DNA of 64,000 nt. Origin: Chloroflexota bacterium (GTDB lineage Bacteria; Chloroflexota; Chloroflexia; Chloroflexales; Herpetosiphonaceae). The stretch spans positions 186,001 to 250,000 of the forward strand of contig JAIUOC010000007.1 in the NCBI GenBank assembly GCA_020161265.1, given 5' to 3'. The notes below the pieces were generated by a model. It was not told where the DNA came from, ran no database searches, and saw only the letters and a list, made by a program, of their open reading frames with translations. The position numbers and the translations under genes are program-made. How positions within the stretch are numbered: the first letter of the stretch is position 1; each line of letters opens with the position of its first letter. This document shows positions 9,526 through 18,312 of the stretch, one piece after another.

Positions 9526-11885
9526 TGGTATATAGCCCAACACCAATTGAGCAAAGCACCTTCGCCAACATGCAAGCCCGCCTGATCGAGCTATTGCTAC
9601 GCCACAACCAAGCCAATTTTCAGCAGTTTGTTGCAGCATTCGCAGGCTTTGCGATTGAAGATGACCCAACGCTGACCCGCTATCGCGATTTGGCCACCAT
9701 GTTTCATCTACGCGATGAGCTGTTTGAGCATATTCTGCCGCGCATCGTGCGCCGCCTTAGTTTCGCCGCGCCGCGCAGTTTGGTGATTGAAGAACCACCA
9801 GCCCGCGGCCAGATCGACTGGGATCGCACGCTAGCAGCAACCTGGGATGAACGGCCAGGCGAGCCGCCGTTGGCCATGGTCACTCGCCAACAACGCCGCG
9901 ATTTTGCAATTCCCGAGAATTTGCTGACTGTTGTGGCCCTGTTGGAATATCATCAATTGGGCGAAGCGCTGCTTTGGGATGAAAATCTCGCAGTTGGGGC
10001 GGCGGCCTTGCGTCACCCACTAACCGAGATTGTAGAACGCTGCGAGCGTGAGTTGGCATTTCCACAATTTGCCAGCTTGCGCAGCCAAGCCACCCAGATT
10101 ATCGCTGGGCTGCATAGCGAGTATCCCGATGGCTCAAATTTGGTGCTACACGTCAGCAATAATTTAATTCCTGGCAGCAACAGCGCCTACCAAGATCTGA
10201 TCGAGTGGTATCAGCGGCTGCATAACCTCCAGTTGCTGCGGCGACTCCCAACCAGCCCCGATCAAGAGCTATTGGGCAGCAACCCCGATCGCGACAATTA
10301 TCTCTATCAGCTCTGGATTTTCTACGAACTAGCCGATTTATTAACTGAACAGCAAAAACTTGAGCTGATTGTTTACCCAAAAGTGAAGGCCAGCGTGCGA
10401 CTCCAATTTCGCTGGGGTTCGGGTGACGACGAGGTGCGCTACGAATTGCGCCACGATCAAGCTGTGCCTAATCCAAGCGCCAACTGGACCACCAGTGCAG
10501 CTCGCGACCAAGTGCCGAAGGTGCGGCCCGACTTTTATCTGACCCGTATCAATCCCCCCATGCTCAAAATAGTCCATGAGGGGCAACAATTTTGGCGCGA
10601 GCCAGGCATCATCTGGGATGCCAAATACTACCGACCATTTGATCTTGATCAGCCGCACAAAGTTCCAGCTGAGCCGATCAAGCGCATGATTGCCGATATG
10701 GCGCTGTTGGGTGAGGAGCATGGCACCCTATTGTTTGCTTTTTTACGGCCCAATGCGAATGATCACAGCGAGCAAGCTGCCAACAGCGGCCCATCAACCG
10801 CAAACTATATGATTAATCCAGCACCAGGCTTAGCCCACAATGTGATGCCAAACCAAGCGGTGCATTTACACCAACTTCAGCCGCAAAGCAGCAATCAATT
10901 AACCAACATCCAGCAAACTCTGATCGAGCTGCTAGAAACTGCCCACAAGCAGCTGAGCCAACCGCGCCAGATCGCCTGTCATGGGATGTTTCTCGATACC
11001 CTCAGCACCACCGATCGCTTGCCGTTGCTGGCAAGGTATGGCATTGCTGGCAACGAGCTTGATGAAGTTGTGCTCTGCCCCAAACCCCATATTGGTGAGT
11101 GGCGCATTGATCTAGTGCATCGTGGGCGGCAATGTTGTGAAGATCCCCATGTTTGTCAGATTATCGGCTGGCCCAATCGCCGCAAGCCAATTCGCCCCTT
11201 GCGCACCGCTGCCGATCTGCTCAACGAACTCAAACATATTCTCGCCACCACCGATGAACTCGATGAGCAAACCCTGGCTCGCATCGTGAAAGAGGTCGAA
11301 TCGCTGACTCGTCAGTTTGCCAGCATCAACAACATCCAATGGGAATACTACTTCAATCGAGTGCGTGATCTAGGGATGCGCCAAACCTTTGATCGGCTTG
11401 ATACCTATGCCAAAGAGTCGTTGGCGCTCGCGATCTTCCTGACCGATCAGCTTGATAGCATCAATGCGCCCGATTTTTCGGCTCCGGCGATTCACATTGG
11501 CAGCGTGATGGAGCGTATGCTCAAAGAACGAGTTTTCACAGGGGTCAGGCTGCTAGGCGATTTGGCCAGACCACATAACCAGACTATGGGCAAACTGACC
11601 TTTTTAGAATACAAACCATGGGCCGATCAAGCCAATTGGGACTTGATTATGAAGCATGTGAAGCGCCATTGGCAGCCTGAAGTAACATTTAACGAAATGG
11701 ACTATAGCTTCAATTTCATTAAATTTATTCAGTTGCTCAATCGGGTTAAAGATGCTCGCAACAATGCCGCCCACGTGGAACCTGTTTCGCGGACTGCCTA
11801 TGGTGCGATGCAAGACCTCGTTTGCCAAATGAGTCCGCTTGGGCGTGGGTTGCTTGATGTGTTGTTACTTGCGTGGCAAGGATAG
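9525..11885 (+). CDS. McrC-like PD-(D/E)xK nuclease with C-terminal HEPN-like domain
   Basis: A 786-residue protein whose ATG shares its A with the TGA of the McrB-like gene; a GTG one codon earlier is less likely. A nuclease core is visible as RPDFYL (D336) followed by IIWDAKYY (D365-A-K367), the D...(D/E)xK spacing of DUF2357/McrC nucleases. Residues ~120-330 would be the McrC arm that contacts the McrB ring. The C-terminal ~150 residues form a helical segment ending in KDARNNAAHVEP, in which R745-N-N-A-A-H750 fits the HEPN RNase motif R-x4-H. The HEPN signature with a preceding long helix (MERMLKERVF...) suggests a second, possibly RNA-cleaving or purely structural domain. Fusion of both modules in a McrC partner is unusual. 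HEPN identification rests on this motif and predicted helicity only. Confidence 0.75.
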   Translation: MVYSPTPIEQSTFANMQARLIELLLRHNQANFQQFVAAFAGFAIEDDPTLTRYRDLATMFHLRDELFEHILPRIVRRLSFAAPRSLVIEEPPARGQIDWDRTLAATWDERPGEPPLAMVTRQQRRDFAIPENLLTVVALLEYHQLGEALLWDENLAVGAAALRHPLTEIVERCERELAFPQFASLRSQATQIIAGLHSEYPDGSNLVLHVSNNLIPGSNSAYQDLIEWYQRLHNLQLLRRLPTSPDQELLGSNPDRDNYLYQLWIFYELADLLTEQQKLELIVYPKVKASVRLQFRWGSGDDEVRYELRHDQAVPNPSANWTTSAARDQVPKVRPDFYLTRINPPMLKIVHEGQQFWREPGIIWDAKYYRPFDLDQPHKVPAEPIKRMIADMALLGEEHGTLLFAFLRPNANDHSEQAANSGPSTANYMINPAPGLAHNVMPNQAVHLHQLQPQSSNQLTNIQQTLIELLETAHKQLSQPRQIACHGMFLDTLSTTDRLPLLARYGIAGNELDEVVLCPKPHIGEWRIDLVHRGRQCCEDPHVCQIIGWPNRRKPIRPLRTAADLLNELKHILATTDELDEQTLARIVKEVESLTRQFASINNIQWEYYFNRVRDLGMRQTFDRLDTYAKESLALAIFLTDQLDSINAPDFSAPAIHIGSVMERMLKERVFTGVRLLGDLARPHNQTMGKLTFLEYKPWADQANWDLIMKHVKRHWQPEVTFNEMDYSFNFIKFIQLLNRVKDARNNAAHVEPVSRTAYGAMQDLVCQMSPLGRGLLDVLLLAWQG

Positions 11886-11889
11886 TGTT

Positions 11890-11975
11890 CCCTCACCCCG
11901 CCCCCTCTCCCACGGCAGTGGGCCAATGATCATTCCCCCCCGCTCGCCTGCGGGAGAGGGGGCTAGGGATGAGGG
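11890..11975. repeat. GC-rich palindromic intergenic repeat, copy B
   Basis: CCCTCACCCCGCCCCCTCTC (from 11890) pairs with GGGAGAGGGGGCTAGGGATG (from 11952), forming a long imperfect hairpin in the 144-bp gap before the helicase-DUF1998 gene. It is the same family as the element at 6416-6520. It may attenuate or stabilise the transcript, but no T-run follows, so it is not an obvious terminator. Confidence 0.7.
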
Positions 11976-12029
11976 CATGGTTTCGATATAAACTTCCACA
12001 AGGCAGCACTAGCATTTAGAGGGCAAGAT

Positions 12030-15000
12030 ATGGATATTTTTCAGCTTCGCAACCAGATTATTGATCAATACAGTCAATATACCCAAGGGTTTCTTAGCAT
12101 CCTTGATCCCGATATTCAGCAGTTTGTAACCAGCAAAATTCAGGGTGGTTCGCTCTGGCCCGATGCCTTAATTCAATTGTCGCCGGCCTACCAACAAGGG
12201 GGCACAGTTGAGGAGTTGGTTAACGCTCAGAAACTTCATCCATTATGTCAATATATTTTTCAAAAGCGTGATCGCCAGCAACAACTGCGTTCACTCAAGT
12301 TATACAGCCACCAAATCACCGCTTTAGGCTTGGCGCAAGAAAAACGCCATTATGTCGTGACAACTGGCACTGGCTCGGGCAAAAGTCTCACCTACATCCT
12401 GCCTATTTTCGATCATGTGCTTAAACATCAACCAGAACAAGGCAAAGTTCGGGCAATTATCGTCTACCCAATGAATGCCTTGATCAACTCGCAAATGGCA
12501 GCAATTAAGGAATTTTTAGGCCATCTAGGCGATGCTTGTCCAATTCGGGTCGAAAGCTATACCGGGCAAGATAAAGAAGCAACCAAACGAGCAATTCAAG
12601 CCAACCCACCGCATATTTTGCTCACCAATTATGTCATGCTCGAATTGATGCTCACCCGGCCCGACGAAGCGCCATTTGTTGATCAGCAGACGGCAAATTT
12701 ACAATTTCTAGTGCTCGATGAGCTGCATACCTACCGAGGCCGTCAAGGTGGCGATGTCGCGCTGTTGGTGCGTCGTTTACGCGAACGCAGCGGCAATCCA
12801 GAATTGATTTGTATCGGAACCAGCGCAACCATGGCCAGCAGCACCGTCGCTGATGATCGCAAAAGCGCAGTTGCGGCAATTGCTAGCACCATTTTTGGCG
12901 TTAACATTCCTGCTTCGCAGATTATCGAAGAGCAATTGATTAAATCGGTGATATTTTTCGGCCAACCCTCGGCGAGCCAACTCCGCGAAACGTTGCTCCA
13001 GCCAATTCCGGCCACAATGGAATGGGATACCTTCAAATATCATCCGTTAGCCGCGTGGATCGAACAAACCTTTGGTATCACCACCGATCAGACCAATACC
13101 CTGAGCCGCGCCAAACCCAAAACCCTTGCCCAAGGCGCACAAGCGCTTGCTGACGAGACCGGAGTTGATCAGGCACACTGTTTACACCAGCTTCAGGCAA
13201 TGTTGCAACTTGGTAGCACCGTTGAAGATGCGCTCAATGGTCGGCAGGCCTTTACCTTTAAACTGCATCAGTTCATCTCGCAGGGCGGCACGATCTATGC
13301 AACCCTAGCCCATCCGCCTGAGCGCAAACTCACCTCAGAAGGCCAACATACCATTGGCGACCGTGATAACCCACAGCTGTTATTTCCACTGGTCTTTTGT
13401 CGTAACTGTGGTCAACACTATTATCAATGCAATTACGATGCCCATTGGCAAACGCTCCTACCACGTCAGCCCTTTGCCCAAAGCCACGAGCAGAGCACCA
13501 GCATGCCTGGCTATGCCTTGCTCGGCGAAGATATTTGGAGCGACGACGCAATTGAGATGTTGCCAGATAGCTGGTTTAACAAAAGCACCAATGGCCGTGG
13601 AACAGTCAAAAAAGATTTTAAGCAGTTTATCCCCCAACGACTTACGGTTCGGACGAATGGCAGCCTTGGCAACGAGCATGATCCAACGGCATGGTTTATT
13701 CCAAGCCCGTTTCTGAGTTGTTTAAACTGCGGCACGCTCTATACCAAACGTGAGAGCGATTTTAGTAAATTAGCGCGGCTCAGCAGCGAAGGCCGTTCCA
13801 CCGCCACGACGGTCCTCGCCTTGGCCACAGTCCAGCAGCTACGCCAGGCCTTGCCCGAGCAGCCTGCGGCCCAAAAAATGCTCAGTTTTACCGATAACCG
13901 CCAAGATGCATCACTCCAAGCGGGCCATTTCAATGATTTTGTGGGTGTGGCCCAACTGCGGGCAGCGATTTATAGCGCGGTTCGCCAACAGCTTGCTGGT
14001 CGCGCCCTCGACTACACCACGATTGCCCAAGCGGTGTTTGAGGCGCTTAATTTGCCTCAAACAGCCTATGCCAAAGAAGAAACTACACTGCCAAATAAGC
14101 GGGCAAAAATCGACGATGCCTTGATTCGCTTGATTGAATATCGGATCTACGAAGATTTACGCCGAAGTTGGCGTGTAACCCAGCCCAACCTCGAACAAGT
14201 TGGCTTGCTACAGATTGATTACGATGGGCTTGGCGATTTGGCCCAGCAAACCGACCTCTGGGCCAAACACGAGCTACTTGCCGCAACCCCCTCCCACCAA
14301 CGGGAACAAATTCTGCGGACAATCCTTAATTATATGCGTAATGGCTTAGCGATCAATGCTCCATGTTTGCAAGAGCAGGAGCAAAAACGCATGGCCACCA
14401 GCATCGAAAACCTGCTCCAAGAATCGTGGCAGATGAATGAACACGAATTCACCTCAGCCAAACGCTTTATTGTGCCAACTTCCGACGGTAGAGGTTCGGG
14501 CGGCGGCCAGAGCTTAGGCGCTAGCTCAGCTTTAGGTCGATTTTTACGGGCGGAACAAACCTGGCCAAGCCTCACCAAAACCCTCAGCGAAAAGGAATAT
14601 TGGCCGCTGCTCGAAGCGCTAGTCGAAGCCTTAGTTGGCAATATCTTGACCGATGTTGGCACGGGAGCCTCGCGCGAGCTGCAAATTAGCCGCGATGCCT
14701 TGCTCTGGCGAGCGGGCGATGGCACACCTCCGCCGCCCAATCTCGCTCGTTCGCGGATGCTCAAGGGCTTTACCCCAGCACCACGGCCAATCAATCGCTT
14801 TTTCCAAAATCTGTATCAGCATATGGCCCACAATCTGCAAGCCATGGAAAGCCGCGAACATACCGGGCAAGTTGCTCAAGCAAAACGCCAAGACCGCGAG
14901 CAACGCTTTAGTGCTGGCACCTTGCCTGTCTTGTTTTGCTCGCCAACGATGGAGTTAGGCATCGATATTGGGGATTTGAATGTGGTGCATATGCGCAATG

Positions 15001-17117
15001 TGCCCCCAACTCCCGCCAATTATGCCCAACGCTCAGGCCGCGCCGGACGCTCAGGGCAACCAGCGCTGATCGAAACCTACTGCTCGGTTGGCAGCGGTCA
15101 CGACCAATACTTCTTTGATCGTCAGCCAGCGATGGTGGCCGGGGTAGTTGCCCCACCACAGATCGATTTGGTCAACGAAGATTTGCTGCGGGCACACATT
15201 CATGCAGTCTGGTTGAGTAAAACTGGCCTTGGTATGCAACATTCAATGTTGGATCTGGTTGATACTAGCCAAGTTGGGTATCCACTTTGGCCAGCGATTC
15301 AAGCCCAAATTCATCTTTCGCCGCCCCAACAAGCTCAATGCATTGAGGCATGCCAGCGCATTATCGATCAGTGCCAGATTGATCTGGCAACCTTGCAAAG
15401 CTTTGGCCCACAGTATGTCGAGCGCACCTTGGCTGAAGCTCCGACACAGTTCGATGCAGCCTGTGAGCGCTGGCGCGAGCTATATCGGGCTGCCGACGAG
15501 CAAGTGCGCGAAGCCCGCAACCTCATGGATCGTGGGCATCAACGCTCAGGTCGTAGCCCAGAGGCCGATCAAGCCCGTCGCCGTCACGGTGAGGCCTTAC
15601 GGCAAAAAGATATCTTATGCAATCAATCGCGCAGTGAATCAGGCAGCGACGCAGATTTTTATCCCTATCGCTATTTTGCTAGTGAAGGATTTTTGCCAGG
15701 CTACAACTTTCCACGGCTCCCAGTTCGCGCCTTCCTCTGCGATCATACCGGCGATGGCGAGTATTTATCGCGGCCACGGTTTCTGGCCCTAACCGAGTTT
15801 GGCCCACGCAATATTATTTATCATGAGGGCAAACAATATCGGATCATTCGCTCAGCGCTCCCAGCCACCAATGCCCAGCAGCGTTTTATCCAAGCCAAAG
15901 TTTGCCTTATCTGTGGCTATTTCCACAACGATTCAGCTGTTCAGCTCGATGTATGTTCAAACTGTGGCGCACGATTCGATGAAAAAACCAGCGAATTACT
16001 GCCCGATCTGTTGCCGATGAGCACGGTAACCGCCCAGTCGATCCAACGCATTACCAGCGAGGAAGAGGAACGAATGCGCTTCGGATTTACGATCTCAGCT
16101 CATTACCAGTTTTCGCGCGATCACGTAGGACTTCGCCGGATCGCGGCCCGCACCAAGACAACCGCACTTAGCCTTGACTATGGCCATGCCGCAACCCTTT
16201 GGCGGGTTAACCATGGCTGGCGACGGGCCAAAATCAAAGGCTTCAGGATCGATTTGCAGTCGGGGCTGTGGGCCAAAAATCCCGAAGAAGATAGCACCAC
16301 GTTTGACCCAATCAATGAGACTCGGCAGAATGTGCGGTTAGTCGTTAATGATACTCGTAATATGTTGTTGGTACAGCCAACACCCGAGCTAGCCGACAAT
16401 TCCGAAGCACTATTTAGCCTTCAAGCGGCCTTGGTACGGGGCATTCTTGCAATATTCCAGCTAGAAGCACAGGAGTTAGAAGCGCAAGTGCTGGGTTATC
16501 AAGCCGATCGTCGAATGTTGTTATGGGAAGCATCCGAAGGTGGCGCTGGTGTGCTACGCCAGCTCGTGGAAGATCCACAGGCCTTGGCCCGAGTTGCCCG
16601 AGCAGCCCTAGAAATTTGCCATTTTGACCCCAACACTGGGGCAGAACAAATAGATCAGGCGGGTGAATGTGTCCGAGCGTGCTACCACTGCCTGCTCTCC
16701 TATAGCAACCAGCCAGAGCATGCCTATCTAAACCGCCATGCAATTCGTGATATGCTGCTGCAATTGACCCATGATCAGGTTGAGCACGAAGGAGGTTTGG
16801 ATGAAACAAGCCTTGAGCACTTATTAGCCCAAACGCAATCTCGATTCGTGCGCGAAGTATTGGAATGGCTTGAGCAAAACGGCCAGCGCTTACCTGATGC
16901 CATTGAACCTGAGCTGCAAGGTGGTCGTCCGCATTTATTTTACGCGGCCAGCGCTGATAGCCCAAGCACCTGCGTGCTATGTACCGAGGCAGGCGAATCG
17001 CTTGATGGCTTGCGTTGGGATTTAGAAGAGCTTGGTGGGTATAAGGTGATTACCCTGCATCGCAACCAAGCTTGGCAACAGCAGATTATCGGCCAACAAC
17101 CATTTATCAAAGCCTAG
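12030..17117 (+). CDS. DEAD/DEAH helicase with DUF1998-type C-terminus (DrmA-DrmB-like fusion)
   Basis: A 1695-residue helicase. Walker A GTGSGKS is at 113-119, motif II DELH at about 230-233 (VLDELHTYRGRQGGD), SAT motif GTSATM near 265, and motif VI AQRSGRAGRSGQ near 1000. Four metal-binding-like cysteine clusters are visible: CRNCGQHYYQC (~460), CLNCG (~564), CLICGYF...CSNCG (~1291-1312) and CVRACYHCLLSYSNQPEHAY (~1547-1566). The last is the signature seen in DUF1998 proteins such as MrfA and DrmB. The protein length is about the sum of DISARM DrmA and DrmB, and its helicase plus DUF1998 order fits a fusion of the two. It follows the McrC-like gene on the same strand after a 144-bp repeat-containing gap. 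It would unwind or translocate DNA in the cytoplasm as the motor of the island. A stand-alone DUF1998 helicase is the alternative. Confidence 0.8.
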   Translation: MDIFQLRNQIIDQYSQYTQGFLSILDPDIQQFVTSKIQGGSLWPDALIQLSPAYQQGGTVEELVNAQKLHPLCQYIFQKRDRQQQLRSLKLYSHQITALGLAQEKRHYVVTTGTGSGKSLTYILPIFDHVLKHQPEQGKVRAIIVYPMNALINSQMAAIKEFLGHLGDACPIRVESYTGQDKEATKRAIQANPPHILLTNYVMLELMLTRPDEAPFVDQQTANLQFLVLDELHTYRGRQGGDVALLVRRLRERSGNPELICIGTSATMASSTVADDRKSAVAAIASTIFGVNIPASQIIEEQLIKSVIFFGQPSASQLRETLLQPIPATMEWDTFKYHPLAAWIEQTFGITTDQTNTLSRAKPKTLAQGAQALADETGVDQAHCLHQLQAMLQLGSTVEDALNGRQAFTFKLHQFISQGGTIYATLAHPPERKLTSEGQHTIGDRDNPQLLFPLVFCRNCGQHYYQCNYDAHWQTLLPRQPFAQSHEQSTSMPGYALLGEDIWSDDAIEMLPDSWFNKSTNGRGTVKKDFKQFIPQRLTVRTNGSLGNEHDPTAWFIPSPFLSCLNCGTLYTKRESDFSKLARLSSEGRSTATTVLALATVQQLRQALPEQPAAQKMLSFTDNRQDASLQAGHFNDFVGVAQLRAAIYSAVRQQLAGRALDYTTIAQAVFEALNLPQTAYAKEETTLPNKRAKIDDALIRLIEYRIYEDLRRSWRVTQPNLEQVGLLQIDYDGLGDLAQQTDLWAKHELLAATPSHQREQILRTILNYMRNGLAINAPCLQEQEQKRMATSIENLLQESWQMNEHEFTSAKRFIVPTSDGRGSGGGQSLGASSALGRFLRAEQTWPSLTKTLSEKEYWPLLEALVEALVGNILTDVGTGASRELQISRDALLWRAGDGTPPPPNLARSRMLKGFTPAPRPINRFFQNLYQHMAHNLQAMESREHTGQVAQAKRQDREQRFSAGTLPVLFCSPTMELGIDIGDLNVVHMRNVPPTPANYAQRSGRAGRSGQPALIETYCSVGSGHDQYFFDRQPAMVAGVVAPPQIDLVNEDLLRAHIHAVWLSKTGLGMQHSMLDLVDTSQVGYPLWPAIQAQIHLSPPQQAQCIEACQRIIDQCQIDLATLQSFGPQYVERTLAEAPTQFDAACERWRELYRAADEQVREARNLMDRGHQRSGRSPEADQARRRHGEALRQKDILCNQSRSESGSDADFYPYRYFASEGFLPGYNFPRLPVRAFLCDHTGDGEYLSRPRFLALTEFGPRNIIYHEGKQYRIIRSALPATNAQQRFIQAKVCLICGYFHNDSAVQLDVCSNCGARFDEKTSELLPDLLPMSTVTAQSIQRITSEEEERMRFGFTISAHYQFSRDHVGLRRIAARTKTTALSLDYGHAATLWRVNHGWRRAKIKGFRIDLQSGLWAKNPEEDSTTFDPINETRQNVRLVVNDTRNMLLVQPTPELADNSEALFSLQAALVRGILAIFQLEAQELEAQVLGYQADRRMLLWEASEGGAGVLRQLVEDPQALARVARAALEICHFDPNTGAEQIDQAGECVRACYHCLLSYSNQPEHAYLNRHAIRDMLLQLTHDQVEHEGGLDETSLEHLLAQTQSRFVREVLEWLEQNGQRLPDAIEPELQGGRPHLFYAASADSPSTCVLCTEAGESLDGLRWDLEELGGYKVITLHRNQAWQQQIIGQQPFIKA

Positions 17118-17152
17118 GCGCATCCTCTTATCCCAAATAGTTGTGGCGCAAC

Positions 17153-17190
17153 GTGGCCATGATCAAGGACTTTCACCCGATCATGGCCAC
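17153..17190. terminator. Perfect 12-bp hairpin after the defence island
   Basis: GTGGCCATGATC (17153-17164) and GATCATGGCCAC (17179-17190) are exact inverted repeats with a 14-base loop, 35 bp after the helicase stop. No T-run follows, so termination is not certain. It could act for either of the convergent genes, or be a protein-binding palindrome. Confidence 0.45.
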
Positions 17191-17328
17191 TGGATGCTAG
17201 CCGTCATCACCCATTACCACCTTCAACCAATACCCTATACTGTGATCACGATCGTGCGGATGAACATATGGGTTCTCCTTATTACTAAGCAACGTTTTCG
17301 CCCCAGAGTTTAGAATCGTGTGCCTGAA

Positions 17329-17715
17329 CTAATTAATCCGATCGGCTAAGGCCTCTTTGACTGCTGCGCTTGCTCGCAACGAGCCATAGACTTTAATTGA
17401 TTTGATCGTGGCTTGGGCTAACTCTGGTGAGATATCATTACTCAAAATCAGCAACCCTACTACCACAATTCGCGCTTGCTCATTATTGTGCTGCATGCGC
17501 TCCAAGCGCTCACGGTCAAATATAATCACCCCAATCACCGATGAGGTGCGCACAACCGCTTGCTTAATCGCCTCATCATGACCAGTGAGTTGGGTCCGAA
17601 TCGCCGCGCGAAAAAAATCAGTTCGGCTCGAGTAAAACCCCTGATCAACCAATAAATCGATTTGACCAAGATCGACCACGCTTAGATTCATGGATACTTT
17701 TTCAATATCTGCCAT
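17329..17715 (-). CDS. Ribbon-helix-helix (CopG/NikR-type) transcriptional regulator
   Basis: A 128-residue protein starting at ATG 17715, preceded by GGAGG at 6 bases; an upstream ATG at 17748 is inside the operator and less likely. The N-terminus MADIEKVSMNLSVVDLGQID followed by LVDQGFYSSRTDFFRAAIR is a typical ribbon-helix-helix: a beta strand, two helices and the SRTDFFR turn. The C-terminal ~80 residues (VVVGLLILSNDISPELAQ..., ending GSLRASAAVKEALADRI) look like a small ligand-binding or dimerisation domain that I cannot name. The gene faces the defence-island helicase tail to tail. Its promoter overlaps repeated GTATTC and a palindrome, which suggests it represses itself. Other targets are unknown. 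Confidence 0.75.
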   Translation of the reverse strand: MADIEKVSMNLSVVDLGQIDLLVDQGFYSSRTDFFRAAIRTQLTGHDEAIKQAVVRTSSVIGVIIFDRERLERMQHNNEQARIVVVGLLILSNDISPELAQATIKSIKVYGSLRASAAVKEALADRIN

Positions 17716-17729
17716 ATATCCTCCGTTTA

Positions 17730-17779
17730 TATTCCAATTGGAATACAATGAGAATACAAAGGGATTATAAATTTGTCAA
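17730..17779 (-). promoter_or_regulatory. Promoter and autoregulatory operator of the ribbon-helix-helix gene
   Basis: On the minus strand, TTGACA (17779-17774) and TATTCT (17756-17751) are separated by exactly 17 bases, a strong sigma-70 type promoter. Overlapping and just downstream of the -10 box are two GTATTC units and a perfect 16-bp palindrome TATTCCAATTGGAATA (17730-17745). Binding there would block RNA polymerase, as expected for autorepression. Confidence 0.7.
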
Positions 17780-18312
17780 GCCCTAATTGCTAGGCGGACA
17801 TAAAAGTAGCGATCGATTGATTATGTCAAATGAAATAACTACTATAAAAACTATTCAACCAAGCTTTCAGTAAATTGGCTTTTTAGCCAAGATTAAGCAC
17901 TTTAACCAAAGCTATCTAGGTAAATCTGCCAAATTCTTCGGTTGAAACGAGCCAAAACTTACCAATTTTAGCGACGCGTTTGGGCAATTTTACTAAATAG
18001 CAATTAGGCAGCTTATTTATGCAATCTGCACAAATCATACTCCTTTAAGATCGTGCAATTTGTTGATTCAAGCCTATATTTGGATCAGGTATGCTTGGAG
18101 CTAGATAAATTCTTAGCATCGTGTTAACACCCAGTTAGCAAAAAACGGTTTTTGATTGTACGTTTTGTACAAGTGTCCAGCAAAAACCAACTTCAACCAT
18201 TCAACACCCACAACCAACCGAGCACAACCAAACGATCCCCAGCGCTGCGGATCACGAGCGTTCAAGCAGTTCAGCGTCCGACATTCAGCACAAGTTAGGG
18301 AGACCGCGCAGC
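17780..18312. other. AT-rich gene-free stretch before the ammonium transporter
   Basis: No coding frame, tRNA or known RNA motif could be recognised. It holds two small perfect inverted repeats: TTGGCT-TTTT-AGCCAA at 17875-17890 and TTGTAC-N5-GTACAA at 18156-18172. The transporter start is preceded by GTTAGGGAGACCGCGCAGC. The region probably contains the amt promoter and a nitrogen-responsive site, but I could not identify a sigma-54, NtrC or GlnR consensus. Confidence 0.5.
18156..18172. promoter_or_regulatory. Candidate operator upstream of amt
   Basis: TTGTAC and GTACAA form a perfect inverted repeat around GTTTT, 141 bp upstream of the transporter start. The half-sites TGTAC/GTACA recall nitrogen regulators of the TnrA type, but the spacing is two bases short of that consensus, so the binding protein is unknown. 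Confidence 0.35.

Noticed and set aside
18156-18172. TnrA/GlnR site upstream of amt
   Set aside because: The inverted repeat is 15 bp between TGT and ACA ends, not 17 as in that consensus; kept only as an operator of unknown type.
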